Below are positions 52,332 through 64,000 of a stretch of 64,000 nt of DNA, one piece after another. Positions within the stretch are counted from its first letter, which is position 1; every line of letters begins with the position of its first letter. Position numbers and translations under genes: made by a program. Origin of the DNA: Enoplosus armatus. Taxonomy: Eukaryota > Chordata > Actinopteri > Centrarchiformes > Enoplosidae. Location of the stretch: contig NC_092200.1 of assembly GCF_043641665.1 (NCBI RefSeq), positions 8,873,694-8,937,693 on the forward strand, read 5' to 3'. The notes under the pieces are model-generated. The model searched no databases, was not told where the DNA came from, and was given only the letters and a program-made list of their open reading frames with translations.

Positions 52332-55300
52332 CTAGTTAGAGCTGTACGCCTCATCGAAGGATCCTGTTCCCTGGAGCTGCAGGGTGAGGGGGGTCTTCAC
52401 CAGAGGAGACCGGATTACCACGATGGCCCTGAACTCTCTGTCCTCACTGTAACACATAATATGTACACATCTGAAACTTAAGTATGTTTTGGATATGGTA
52501 GTTTTCTTTACCTTTATAGAACAACACAATCTCTGTGTAGACATTGTTATAGTGGTCTGTGGTTTGTTACCTGGGAGTGAAGCTGATCTGGAGACACTGG
52601 CTGCAGCTGGAGACGTGGAGCTGCTTGGACCCGAGAAGCCCAAAGTCTGGTGTCACTCTGAACACATGGGAGTCTCCTTCATCTGACACCCAGACACACA
52701 TACAGTGAAACACACAGGCACATAGGTCAATTATAGGTTGACAAGCTATGCAAACAAAGGAATATGAATCATAATTGACACCACAGACTCCATTTTCTTG
52801 GCAATATAATTCTTACTGCAATCATTTGATGTTAAACTCTCTCATCATATTCAACTGACTTTGGAAACATTCCAAACTGGTTATAATTAGGAAGATGAGT
52901 CAGACACCTTCCTGCTGCTGCAGATAATAATGAGATAGAAATATATATAATAACTGGCATTTCAAATGACTGTATGTATAGTCTGGCCAAGTTGTGCCTA
53001 TAAATTAAAGACCTAAACAAACCCCAGAGCCAATGTAAAGACAAAATAAATGTAGTTACCTATGAGTGAATTCCAGTATGTGTGGGCTCCATGGCTGTAG
53101 AGGTTGACTTCTATTGTCTGTGTCTGACCCACGTAGCACGACCCAAAGTTGATGCTGTCAGTGGCCAAATGGATCGAAGCAAGATCCAAATGGGCACGGA
53201 GAGGCACTGTCTGCACAGACATGAACTTTGTGAGGTAAAATATTTTTTAATTACCTACAAATTATTATACAGTTTAATTCAATTTATTTATACACTAATT
53301 TCACTACAATCTCTGACCTGCAAGCTGCTGTTGCTGTAGTGAATCAGGAGGTTTTGCTGGAACCTCAGCCTCCTCTGCCCACTTGCACTGTGGATCAGCG
53401 TCACCCCAGGAGAGACTTCCTCATCTACCTGGTCTGCATGGTCCAGAAGGGACAGGGAGCAGTGGAAGGCCACCTTCACCTGGTATTCACAGGAAAGAGT
53501 CCAACTTACTGTTGAGAACAACAAGATAACATCCTTTAGGTCGCCTGTCCTCGTCTCACCTGCATGCTGTGTTGTGGTCGCAGCACCAGAGAGTAGCTGT
53601 CACCAGTAGGCGGGTTGCTGGAGGTGCTGGTCTGGGCTCGAGACTGCGGCTTGAGCACTAAAAATGGAGGCAGAGTCCCCAGCCTGAAGTGTAGGAGCAT
53701 TTCTGAGTTGTTTTTCAGCTGAAGGGACTGTGCGATGTCAAATTCACGCACTGCCAGCTACGGAGCAAAACAACCAGAAAAAACGACTAATGAGCGCGAC
53801 TGGTCAGAAATACAGCACACCTTGGGATCAATACCTCATGCGTGCCCTTCAGTATGCCAGAACACTGTTGATTAGTGTTGTAGATTTAGACCGACCTCCT
53901 TCTCTGATTCCTCCCTCAGTAAATCCCCGGCTGAGGCGTGAAACTCCAACACCCCCTCGTCCTCCTCCATCTGCACCAACAGCCTGCAACAGCGAGCCAA
54001 GAAGAAGATATGCAACTTAATTAGACCACCTCAGAGCTCCTTTTGCTTAACCTCAGCTAATTTTAATTTAGGGAACATAAATTGAATTGGATGCATTAAG
54101 GGTTTCGGGGACATAAATAGTATGATTGTAATTGCTTACACTGGAGGCTTAACGGCTGCCAGTAGATCCATTCTGACAGGCTCCAAATCCAAACCCTGAG
54201 CTCTTCCAACTTTACCCGGGACGCAGGCAGCCGTCTGTAAAGGGTGCATTAGAGTCATCTACTGTCTGCCTTTTCCAGGATTTAAAATTAAAAGACACTG
54301 TTTTGTGTAGTGAGCATGTTACCTCAGAGTCTAGACTCATGAAGCCCAGAGCCAAGCCCACACATCTGGACTCACAATCTGACCCGGAAAGAGTCAAAGG
54401 AGTGAAAGACACGTGGATTGTGCTGCTGCTCTTTGCTGGAATCACCTTGAGATAAACAGCAGAAAGCAAATACATCATTATTCATATGGCTAAAAGCAGT
54501 GTTTGAGTGGTAAAATGGATGTTTGTGGCTAAAATCCAATCAACATACTATTTGCTGAGGTGTGATGCAGTATGGGTAATCCGAGAGGTTGCCCACATGA
54601 GGTCTGATGTGGACAGTGCAGAGTTTTTTCTCTGCAGGAGAAGGATAAAGACAGGTTTCCTCTTCCTCACGGTCATCCTCAGATATATATTCCTCTCTTT
54701 CTCCGTCCTGAAATCAATAGGATTAAGCTGCTTTGAGTCGATGAAAGAATGAAATGTGAATTTTACGTGGGTCCACTTACTGGCATCATGACCATAAGAA
54801 TTTGTGTGTCTGTGGTGTGACTTTAAATGTACTCACAGTCCTGCTTTGGAGAGAGGCGCTCGTTGCCTCAGAGCCTGGGGTCTGATTTCTCTCCCAGGCT
54901 GTTTGAATGTTCCCATCAGAAATCCTTAATGCTCCCCTCAACATCTCATTGCCATCAGCATCTTTAAGTGGAAAGGCGTCTCCATATGCCACCACAACAT
55001 CCACCAGTTTACGGTCATTCTGATCTATGTTATATGTTTCCCAGTCCATGCGAATATCTGGCAGCATATAAAAATTTAGATTAGATAAAGTTATTAATCC
55101 CCAGAGGGGAAACTAGTTTGGTTGCCCATACACAGTGACAAATAAGAAAAAAGACACAAGTCAAAGGGGTCACAGCAGACAACAAACACATATTCCAAGA
55201 GGACATTAGTGTAGCTCAGGAATCTGTTCTTGCCACTAAATTAAAATTCAATTAATCAATTAATAAATAAAAGCTAGATCATAGGTGATGGAACAAAAAC

Positions 55301-58300
55301 AGGACCAATAAACCAGGCAATACATATGAAAGGAAACCTTTCAAATGATGTCAAAAACACAACCCGTATCTCAGAAACACTAAAGATCTTTTAAATTGTT
55401 CTGTGGAGCATCTGAGTATCAATAACCAGCCACTCTACACACCAAACAACTATAGAAGCAGCCTTTTTGATAAATCTGCAGATCCTGTTCTTATCGTTGG
55501 TAAACATGAGACAAGAAATGTGAGGGTACATTTTTCCCCCAGGCCAGGATGTTATTTATGATTACACTTACCAAACATGGTGGGGTTGTTGATGCGAAGA
55601 GATCGAGACACTGTGTCACCTCCAGATACACAAGTGCCAAACCTGATGATGCAAACAGGAATGTCAAACCAAAAGATAGAATGGCATCATAAAAAAATAC
55701 ACTAATGATGGCGGATTGAATTGGAGACATGGACAGTGGAACAGACTGTATGATCGGTCCCGGGGTCTGGTTATCTGGACGTGGGCCTGTCATTTGGAAG
55801 TAGAGTGGGCAGCCTTTCACTGTCATCTGCATGGGTATGAGCGTGGGCTCGAGGTCCCCCACCTGCAGGAGGAAAACTACATTATTCATCAGTCTACAAC
55901 AAAATGAGGAGTAAAAATTGATGCTCATTATCTTAATCCTGCAGTAGAAATTAATTTCTAATCCTGATATATCTATGACATCCCATTGTGTAGCATCATA
56001 CTTTGCATATGAGGTGATCTCTGTATTCCCCCCACATGTCAGTGTAGGCAGTGACATCCACAGTCCGGGTCTCAAAAGGTCCCAGCGTCCCAGTGTCTGG
56101 TAGGACAAAGAAAGCTGCACCTTTTCCATGAGCCAGCAGGCCGCTCACAAACTCTGCCAATAGATACAGAAATGCATGTGCTCAATCTGCTAATTTTTTA
56201 CAAGTGTGCTCACTAATGAAAAGTTAAAGCATACCCTTGTGTGCTTTTTCTTCTACTCTCTTAGCTTGAAGCGAGTGAAGCGGCTTCTTGACGTATGTGA
56301 ATCTGCGATTAAAATGCAGCATGTGTCACATAAAGTCATTCTTTGATCCATAATTCAGGTCAGTGAGTGAGCTCCCTTACCTTCTCTCTGACTGGTTATT
56401 TGGCTTCGAGGCATAGCAGGTGAAATACTCTGCCTCTATGGTGAAGGGAGCAGGGATGGCAGTTTGATTGGTTATCAATAACTGCTTAGTAACGTCTCTC
56501 TTCAAAAAGACATCATCTCCAAAGTCAAGTAACAGTGTTGAGGGGCTCTCATCATCCGGGGCAGAGCTAAAAGCAAAGAACAGCGGCCATATTTTGAGTG
56601 GTAATGTAACCCTTATGCTATAGAGTTAGTGCAGCTACTAGGTGGTTAGATACTAGAGTTTAAGCCAAGGTTACTACCGGACATTGGGCAGCGAATAGGA
56701 CACGCTGAGATTCTTGGTTTTGAAAGCCACGATGCTGAGAACAAGAGGAGAGTTCATCCCCTGGACCTCACAGAGAGCAGCCACGTCAGTCAGCTCCAGC
56801 TGGACAACAAGGCAAAGAAGAGGATAAAGTATCAAATATCAAACATAAACATTTCATTCTCACCTATTCAATTTGTCTCTTTGGTGGTAAGTAACTAATC
56901 TTGTGAGCTTCAGATAACTTGTGCTTTAGACTGGCACTTACATCTGTGTGAGGGGTGAAATTAAGTGTGATCTCCATGCTGGCATTAGGCCCCAAAGTAC
57001 CAGAGGAGGGGTCAAAACTGGCTGCACACAGGTCAGCCTGTTTACCCTGGAGCTGAGCCTGGTGGGAAAAACATCAAGCACACATCACTATGTAAAAGAC
57101 ATCCTAATTTTAGTCAATTTTTTCTATGAGATAAAAACTAAGAACCATTTTCCCATTGGTAATATTATACATATTATGAACAGCAAACATGCATACAGGC
57201 TAGAGCTTTGTTTCTTACAGGATTTTAATGCAACATTAATTCTTCATACAGTAAAATGAGAGGTGATAAAATGTTATGCCAGCGTACCACCCAGCTGAAG
57301 TGTGAAGGCAGCAGAGTCTGGTTGAAGAGAGTGATGGCTGCCTTGGCAGGAACTCCGATGTAGAGTTCAGAGAGGAGCAGCTCACAGTTCAGCAGACACA
57401 CCTGAGGAGACTGCACATCTGCTCGCACCGACAGGTGACTGCCACGATCACACAGGTAGTGTTACTTGTTATCAACGGGACACTGCCACCGTGTGACATC
57501 ATTATTGTTGTCAAGGCTGGTCCCTTTGCACCACTTAACAGCCGTTCAGCTGCAGCTGCCTTTCAATACAATGACTTATGTGAAGTTTTATGCATCCTTA
57601 CCATCCTGTTCCATTCTCCACCGTCAGCTCCAGCTGCGTTTCATATCGCTGGCAGAAACGTGGCCTAAACAGCACGTCCACACTGCAGGAGGCCAAAGGG
57701 GGCAGCACTCCTCTGTATGGCTCCACCAAGATCTAAGCAACAGAGATTCATATACAGATACAACAATAAATACTACCCTGCTATAAACGTGAGCCATATC
57801 TTTAAGGGTATTCTATCACAGATGTGTTGCTATATTAGTCCACTGCACTGTACCTGTGTGTCTTGGTGGTCCTGCATCTCCTTCAGTGTCCAGGTGGCCT
57901 CCAGCTGGGTGATGTTGGTGAGGAGTAACGTGGTCTGAGTCTGCTTCCGAAGCTTCATGAGCCCAAAGTCCACACTGGGCACACTGAGGGTCACTATGGG
58001 ACCCTATCCAAAATCACATGATGAGCATAAAGAGGTCACAAACTACACTCGAAGGCCGTCACAGCAACAAACCATTAATGTGGAATAAACAGTAAAGCAT
58101 TCTGTGAAGATTTTAGCCATGACGTGTAATTTTGTGATTTGATGATTTGTGATGAAGATTTGTTCTAACCTTAAAAGAGACTTCAACAGCCAAAGTGACG
58201 GGTTCGTGGCGGTGCTCTATGTGGCAAACCAGACTGGTCACAACCCTCTCTGGTTTCCCTCCAGTCACAATCAGGTCGAAATCAAAACATTCGTTCTCCT

Positions 58301-59333
58301 CTAGACCCAGAATCAATAAATCAACTATATGAAATGCTGTTAACAATGTATAATGTATAAATTCTAGCTGTACAGTACATTGCGCTGTGTGACACACCTA
58401 TTCTACCAGTAGAGGGCTCTACTTCTATTAAGTGGCTACTGCTTCTCATCCTCTCCCATAGAAAGATGATGAAGGTTTTGCTGTAGTTCCACATCTGATA
58501 CACACAAGACATGGAAATTATTGATTTGATGGTTTGACAGAGATTTAACATCTGTCAATTATGGTTAACATAAGGACAAAGTGACTTAATTAACCTTGAA
58601 TCGTCTGCGGATGGTTGTGCACATAAAAACCTCTCCAGGGATTACAACAGCATAGGGCTCCAGTAGGATCTGGTACGGCTCTGTTGACCCCTTGACCTCG
58701 ATCTCCATGACAATGACATCGCTCACCTTGGAGCCAATGCGCACAGGCTGAAGGACACTAGATTTACACACACACAGGGACACAATCCAACACTTTGTCA
58801 GCTTAAAAAGTACGCCAAAGGAGCTTCGGTTTAACATATTAATATTTACAGTAAGCACTTCTACCACTGTTCATAAAAAGTCACAGGAGCTTTACCCATT
58901 GTCACTGGGCTCTGGTGGCAGCTGGGGGACATCCCTCAGGACTAAGTGACACACACTATGGTAATCCTTCAACTTAAGAAGACACAAACATTTTGAATTG
59001 GACATGATATAAATATCAGTAAGAAATGCTTCTTTCTGGCACATATATGAAATGTAGCTTTTAAACAGGAGACTCAAAATGTAAGAAATACAGCATTCTT
59101 AGTCCTTCTGATTATTGTTTTCTGTCTTCTGTACCTCTTTAGGACCGAAGGTGAACAGAAACTCTTCTTCCAGACAGGGGGCCAGAACCCCTGTCAGGGG
59201 GCTGACGTTGAAAACATCATCTGTGGCCAGGTGGAACTGGATATGGGAGGGCTCTGGGGTTTCCCCTGGAAGCAGAGGACGCAGGTTGGGCTTCATGATC
59301 TGCCAGTGGAAAGGCAGCTCCAAGTGGCTTCAG

Positions 59334-59377
<44 letters not shown>

Positions 59378-62300
59378 CGGGGGGGGGGGGAGGAAGGAGC
59401 AGCACAGGGTCAGCAACAGAGCAACAGCCCTGGGTCTTGTAGTTAATCAGTATTTAGTTTCTTAACTCGAGGACACTTCAACTATGTGAATGCTGCCAGC
59501 ACTGGCGCTGGAATCCCAGTGCTCCAGTTTACAAGTGGTCTCCCTACTCACTATGTCATCTTGCAGCCAAAAAGAGCACGGAAGATGTTTATACTTGTGG
59601 AGAGGTATTATTAGATTAAAACATTTTTAAAAACACGATTTTCCACTATCTTGCCATTCGTGCTTCGTACTGATGATAGATGTGGGTGTGAGGCTTACAC
59701 ATTGTTTCTAATGATGAGTTTTTTCTGCTGCACAGAGTGAGGGTTACATGGGCTGAAACGGACAAAGTGCTCTGCAGTGAGGTCATGCACCTCTCCCACC
59801 ACAGGAGGCTCCTTCTTCCCAGATACAGACACAAGCTCGAGTGCAATCAGCTGGCCCTCACCTGGGAAACACACATTATAGAGACGGGGGTGGGTCGACA
59901 TCCAAATAAGTACACTTTACTTTACGGTGGAGGAACTCCAAAGAATTACTTTTTACAGACTAATCTCTTAGAAAGATCACAGAAAATATTCACCTTCAAT
60001 GGAAATGTCTTTCACTTGGCAGTTGTCACATACGACAGTGAAAACCTGACAGCTCTTCTCAGCAGTGGTGGGAAAGAAAACCACCTGCAAACACACACAC
60101 ACACGCATATTTGAAACACACAGAGAATTAATATGACTGAATTTCTAGACACACACACACACACAGCCAGCTGCAGTGAAACCTGTGTATCTAAAAAACT
60201 GGGCGTACTGACAAGTATATAAAATCTTAGTGAGTGTCTTAGTGAGTTAGTGCTACTACCAACTGTGGTTTTAAATCAGTCAAATAGCACATATATATAA
60301 AGCATTGCATCTACATATGTTTGTTCCTACTTAATTTAAATGTACCTCCATAACAGACTCACCTCCACTACAGTGGCCTCTCCTGGCTGCAGCACAAAAA
60401 GAGACGGGCTGACTGCAAAGGGTGGCTGCTCAGAAAAGTAAGTTCTTGCCACAGACTATATAAAGAAATAAAAGCAGAGACAGAGACCTGTCAAGCACAA
60501 TAAAAAACGTATCTACTGGTGAGTTACTAATCACCATGGTTACTGTATCTTAGATAATGTGTCAGATAGAGTTTTACCCTGAGGTTTGAGGCTGGCCACT
60601 GGGTCTTGGGGATGATGCAGAAGGTTCCAGTGCTGAGACCAACATTTTGACACAGGAACTCAACAAACTTTACTCCTCCAATCAGGCAACAACCACAGTC
60701 CAGAACTCTTGGTACTGCACAATAATAAGGGGGAAACATATTGAGAAAGCATGACCAAATAAAGTACACAGATGAGCATAACAACAACGTAAGGTTGGTA
60801 GCTCATAATGACACTCACAGGTGAGTACTGGAGGGGGTCGTCTGGCCATGATGGGCACCACAAGCAGGTGTTCGGCCTGGGTCTCCACCACTACGAAGTC
60901 CTCATAGTCCCCCAGGGAGTCTGGAGCGAAGCGCACTGTGTACTTACAACTCATCCCAGGGGCAACAACACCACCCTCACCAGGAAATCTACCTGTCAAA
61001 ACATATCTGCATATCAATCCCTTCTTACATTGTACCAACATAACTCTCGACATTCACTTGTGTGCAATTTATCTTCATATAATGTTTGATACAGAAGGTT
61101 GTGTGTTCACATACAGGATTGCATTCCAGAGATGTATGACTTTATTTGTCAAAACTCTCTAGCATTCCTTTTTAACACAGTCACTCGACACGTGGCACAG
61201 TTACGACTTCCTCACTACCAACAGCTATAATCCAATCAGAACAAAAGGAAGAGCTCACCCAGGCCAACAGAGAAGTAAGGAGTGGTAGGAGGGATGACTC
61301 GAACATGGCGGCTTGCGGAAGTCAAGTTTTTCAGCTCCAGTGTAGTCTAGAACAGGACCAGGCATGTTACTACACAACATCTCAGAGACAAACAGTTAGT
61401 AGCCTTGGATGTGTCTCCGTCCTGTGTAAAGTTAGAATTGTTCAGCATAAGTCAGTGAAACTTCTGAAACATACCTCATAAACACGCCCCACACTGTAGT
61501 CAGTGAAAACCACAGCTGAAGGTTTTGCTAGGAAGACTGGGACAGGATCATCAGTGGAGCTTTCAGGGGGGAAAAGCACAAACACAACACCTGAGTATTC
61601 TGTCTGCTCTCGATAAAAAGACAGTCTCACAGGAAGAGGTGAGCTGGGTAACATGCTAACGCTGCCAGCATAAAATACCACATGAAAACCACAAAGCAAA
61701 CATTCCTGCTTTTACTTTCTTCATCTGCTAAAGAAGAAATTGTCTCTTGCCTTCCAGTTGGATCAAAGCTGGAGATGCACTGATTGTAAGTGAAGCAGGA
61801 AGGGGTTCTTGTTAAAATACTTTAAATCAAAACCCTGTAGCTAACTGTCCCGTTGACCAAATAATGCTCAAATTGTTGTAAGACAAATTACAGTGGCAGA
61901 GCTGCCATGTTTACCTCACGCATGTGGTAGTCATGCGGTAGGGGTAGATATCCTCCAACTGTCATCCACAAGCAAAATATGAGTCGGCCTGTCTTTTTTA
62001 ATGCACATTTGGCTCTCACATTCAGATGGGCTTCTCCTATCTGTGTTTGTGTCAAAATGCATTCCAAAAGTTTGACTGCCAATTTTGCTAAGAATCCATC
62101 TGTATGCAAATGTGATGTGGCCCTGGCCTGATTTGATTAAGAATGTAATGTGACAGTCAGATAGCAAAAACTTTTTGTCCTGAGATTTTTTTGTAGCATA
62201 ATTGGTGAGATAATCAAATCTGGTTCCTTGGGTAAAGAGGGGTTGTGCCAGGTTGAATGAATTATATGGGAATAGGAACTATTTTTTGAAAACACATGGA

Positions 62301-63945
62301 TACAGTGCTGCTGAGTGCTCACTATATCCAGGCTTTATACTGTGATAAGGCATATGCAAAGAGTAACTGCAAGCTTATACAATATAATAATCAGCTATAA
62401 GCCATACAAGTTTTTCATACCTGACCCACTATATCAATATCCTGTGAGAAAATGATAAGCATTTACTGTGAAATGATGAAAAGGGCCGTTACACTCCGCA
62501 CAGGTACCTTTGCTCCTCCATCCCTTTCTTCACATATCCCGTCTTCCCCACTTTGGTTCTGGGCTGGATCAGGGATGTGCCACCCTGCTGTGCATTTGGA
62601 GGAAGGAAGCGAGGATTGCGCAGGAAGCTGTGTCGATCTTTCAGCTTCTGGAGTTTTTCCCGTCCCTCTGCTCGATCCTGTGCGCTCGGCTCATCCTTCC
62701 ATTTTGGTCTGGGTTTGGTCTGGTTCTGCTTCTGAAACATATTGACAGATTTTAATGATTTTTTGTTACTATTGAATATTTTTAGTACATTGATGTAAAT
62801 AAGTAACCCTCCTTCTTAGAGGAAGTCAGGCTTGCCAGATCAGAATCATCATTTTCATCAGTTTTCAAAACCCATAGGAACACCTTTTAATGATGTTCTT
62901 TTTATGTCCTGTTTTGTCCCCATCGCCTCCTTTTTTGGTTTGTTTTTTTCAATTTGTCTTTTGTTTCAGTTGATTATCATCTCTTTTTAATCAAGTCAAG
63001 TCAAGTCAATTTTATTTATATAGCCCAAGATCACAAATCACAAATTATTCTCAAAGGGGCTTTATAGTCTGTACAGCATACGACACCCTCTATCCTTAGA
63101 CCCTCGTTTGGGAAGAGGAACCACCCCCCAAAAAAGCCTTTTAACAAATTATTAGTGCATACAGTATGACTCTTGATAGCTCTGTCTAATTGAAAGGGTG
63201 TAGTTTTCTGACTCCTCACCTCCCTGGGAGTTTTCATCCTCTTTGTGGTACATGAGCTGGATTCGAGAGTCAGGCTTAGCTCTGACTCATTCATTTCTGG
63301 CTTTTCTGGACTGGGAATTAGAGTATAACCATCATGCTGAGGCTCCCTGGACACGTGCATGGTGTAGGCGATGGTGGGTTTGGCAGGATTCGGTTTTACT
63401 AACAGGAAAAGGATAAGTGAAACATTGAGCCAAAACACACCAGACATAATAATTTAAGATGAGTCCCAAAGAGGGTCATGTACTTGCTGCTGGTGCTTCA
63501 ACCCGTGGTTTTAGCGTAGTTAAGTAGTCCTGGGGGGAAATCAGGTTGTTCATTTTGAGAAGATCGTTGTCTACACACCAGGAAAAAGCTGATTGGACTG
63601 AAAATAAACATAAGAAATTTGTAGAACATTATAACTTCTCTGGTTCATTAAGAGTAAATATATAGAAATAAATGACAATAGACAGTTACAGCTCATCTTC
63701 ACAAACAATGTTAAGCAAGCATACTGTGTACTTCAGTAAAACAGCACAGCACTTTACAGCAGTATAACTTATTATGTTTCCATCTCACCTGTGAGGAGGC
63801 CTTGGTCGTCATAAACATCTCCCATCTTCTCTTTCATTCTCTCATAGGCCTGGCTTTCTGTGGCTGCAGCCCGAGCTCTGGCCTGAATTATATGACTCTC
63901 CAGCATGTCAGCCTCTTTTATACACCGGCTGTATTCAGAATGAGC
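52332..63945 (-). CDS. dlec1: DLEC1-like protein (5' end outside window; 36 exons seen)
   Basis: DLEC1 is a large protein of Ig-like ASH/MSP repeats related to HYDIN-type axonemal proteins. Exons: 63789-63945, 63484-63597, 63220-63398, 62508-62731, 61475-61559, 61259-61346, 60819-60992, 60578-60714, 60363-60455, 59994-60084, 59699-59861, 59135-59327, 58896-58972, 58595-58757, 58398-58494, 58170-58300, 57854-58003, 57602-57732, 57288-57438, 56942-57058, 56678-56799, 56381-56566, 56235-56302, 56002-56153, 55747-55862, 55572-55642, 54837-55057, 54549-54707, 54323-54445, 54140-54234, 53896-53983, 53560-53757, 53318-53479, 53060-53210, 52571-52682, 52332-52446. This gives 4854 nt, 1617 codons plus TAG, all in frame. 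Landmarks shared with human DLEC1 (about 1755 residues) are [66 protein letters not shown] and a final QGTGSFDE. The first visible segment is helical, probably coiled coil. Donors at 57287 and 55746 are the least certain. The missing N-terminus is about 100-150 residues. Confidence 0.95.
55060..55500 (-). repeat. LINE-like fragment in a dlec1 intron
   Basis: The block AAGTTATTAATCCCCAGAGG near 55089 reads on the minus strand as a 'CCTCTGGGGATTAATAACTT' tail, similar in design to the plus-strand tails elsewhere. The following 400 bp have no exon and probably belong to the same truncated element. It makes this dlec1 intron one of the longer ones in an otherwise compact gene. Confidence 0.5.
59333..59390. 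repeat. (TA)n(GA)n(G)n compound microsatellite at a dlec1 splice acceptor
   Basis: About 14 TA units (59334-59361), 8 GA units and a run of about 12 G follow directly upstream (in gene sense) of the exon starting at 59327. On the minus strand the order is C-run, CT-run, AT-run, then CTGAAG and the exon. Confidence 0.95.
62990..63130. repeat. Common teleost dispersed repeat in a dlec1 intron
   Basis: The string CAATTTTATTTATATAGCCC followed by 'AAGATCACAAATCACAAAT' and 'GGGCTTTATAGTCTGTACA' is one of the most abundant short repeats in teleost genomes. It lies in the intron between the exons 63220-63398 and 62508-62731. Confidence 0.7.
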
Positions 63946-64000
63946 CTATGTAACAGAAAGAAAATGACACAATAAAAACACAGATCTATATTAGTGACAT

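Noticed and set aside
55491..56129. A 212-codon uninterrupted minus-strand frame
   Set aside because: It is two dlec1 exons read through introns, partly in the wrong frame. The spliced model matches DLEC1 and keeps the frame.

Overview
This window is vertebrate genomic DNA, almost certainly from a ray-finned (teleost) fish. It has split genes with GT-AG introns, dinucleotide microsatellites, Tc1/mariner relics and the short dispersed repeats typical of teleosts. Four protein-coding genes were reconstructed exon by exon from splice signals and reading-frame continuity, and all four lie on the minus strand. I saw no operon-like, CRISPR, tRNA or rRNA features.

Read along the minus strand (right to left), the layout is as follows. 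At 63945-52332 is dlec1, a ciliary ASH/MSP-repeat protein of which 36 exons are visible; its 5' end lies beyond the window. At 38761-13642 is a MEKK2/3-type MAP kinase kinase kinase with 17 coding exons and 622 codons, plus a possible non-coding first exon near 48673-49130. At 10192-4713 is cry-dash, a DASH-type cryptochrome/photolyase with 14 exons and 527 codons. At 3766-1237 is myd88, the Toll/IL-1 receptor adaptor, with 5 exons and 288 codons. Every exon join keeps the frame, and each of the three complete genes gives an uninterrupted protein of the expected family length.

The rest is introns, untranslated regions and repeats. Two DNA-transposon relics sit back to back upstream of cry-dash (10494-11388). 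A degenerate Tc1 relic lies at 45655-46600. Several retroelement 3' tails end in TGATTC repeats, and one of them is nested in another repeat with a 6-bp target duplication. A near-perfect 36-bp hairpin lies in a kinase intron (23675-23755). The long kinase introns hold no recognisable gene.

Functionally, MyD88 and MEKK3-type kinases both act in Toll/IL-1 receptor to NF-kB/MAPK signalling, while cry-dash (flavin, light and DNA repair) and dlec1 (axoneme) are unrelated neighbours. As I recall it, dlec1 and myd88 are also close neighbours in the same order and orientation on human 3p22, so this looks like an old syntenic block with a different interior. I found no convincing new biological system; the hairpin and the paralogue status of the kinase are the points most worth checking.
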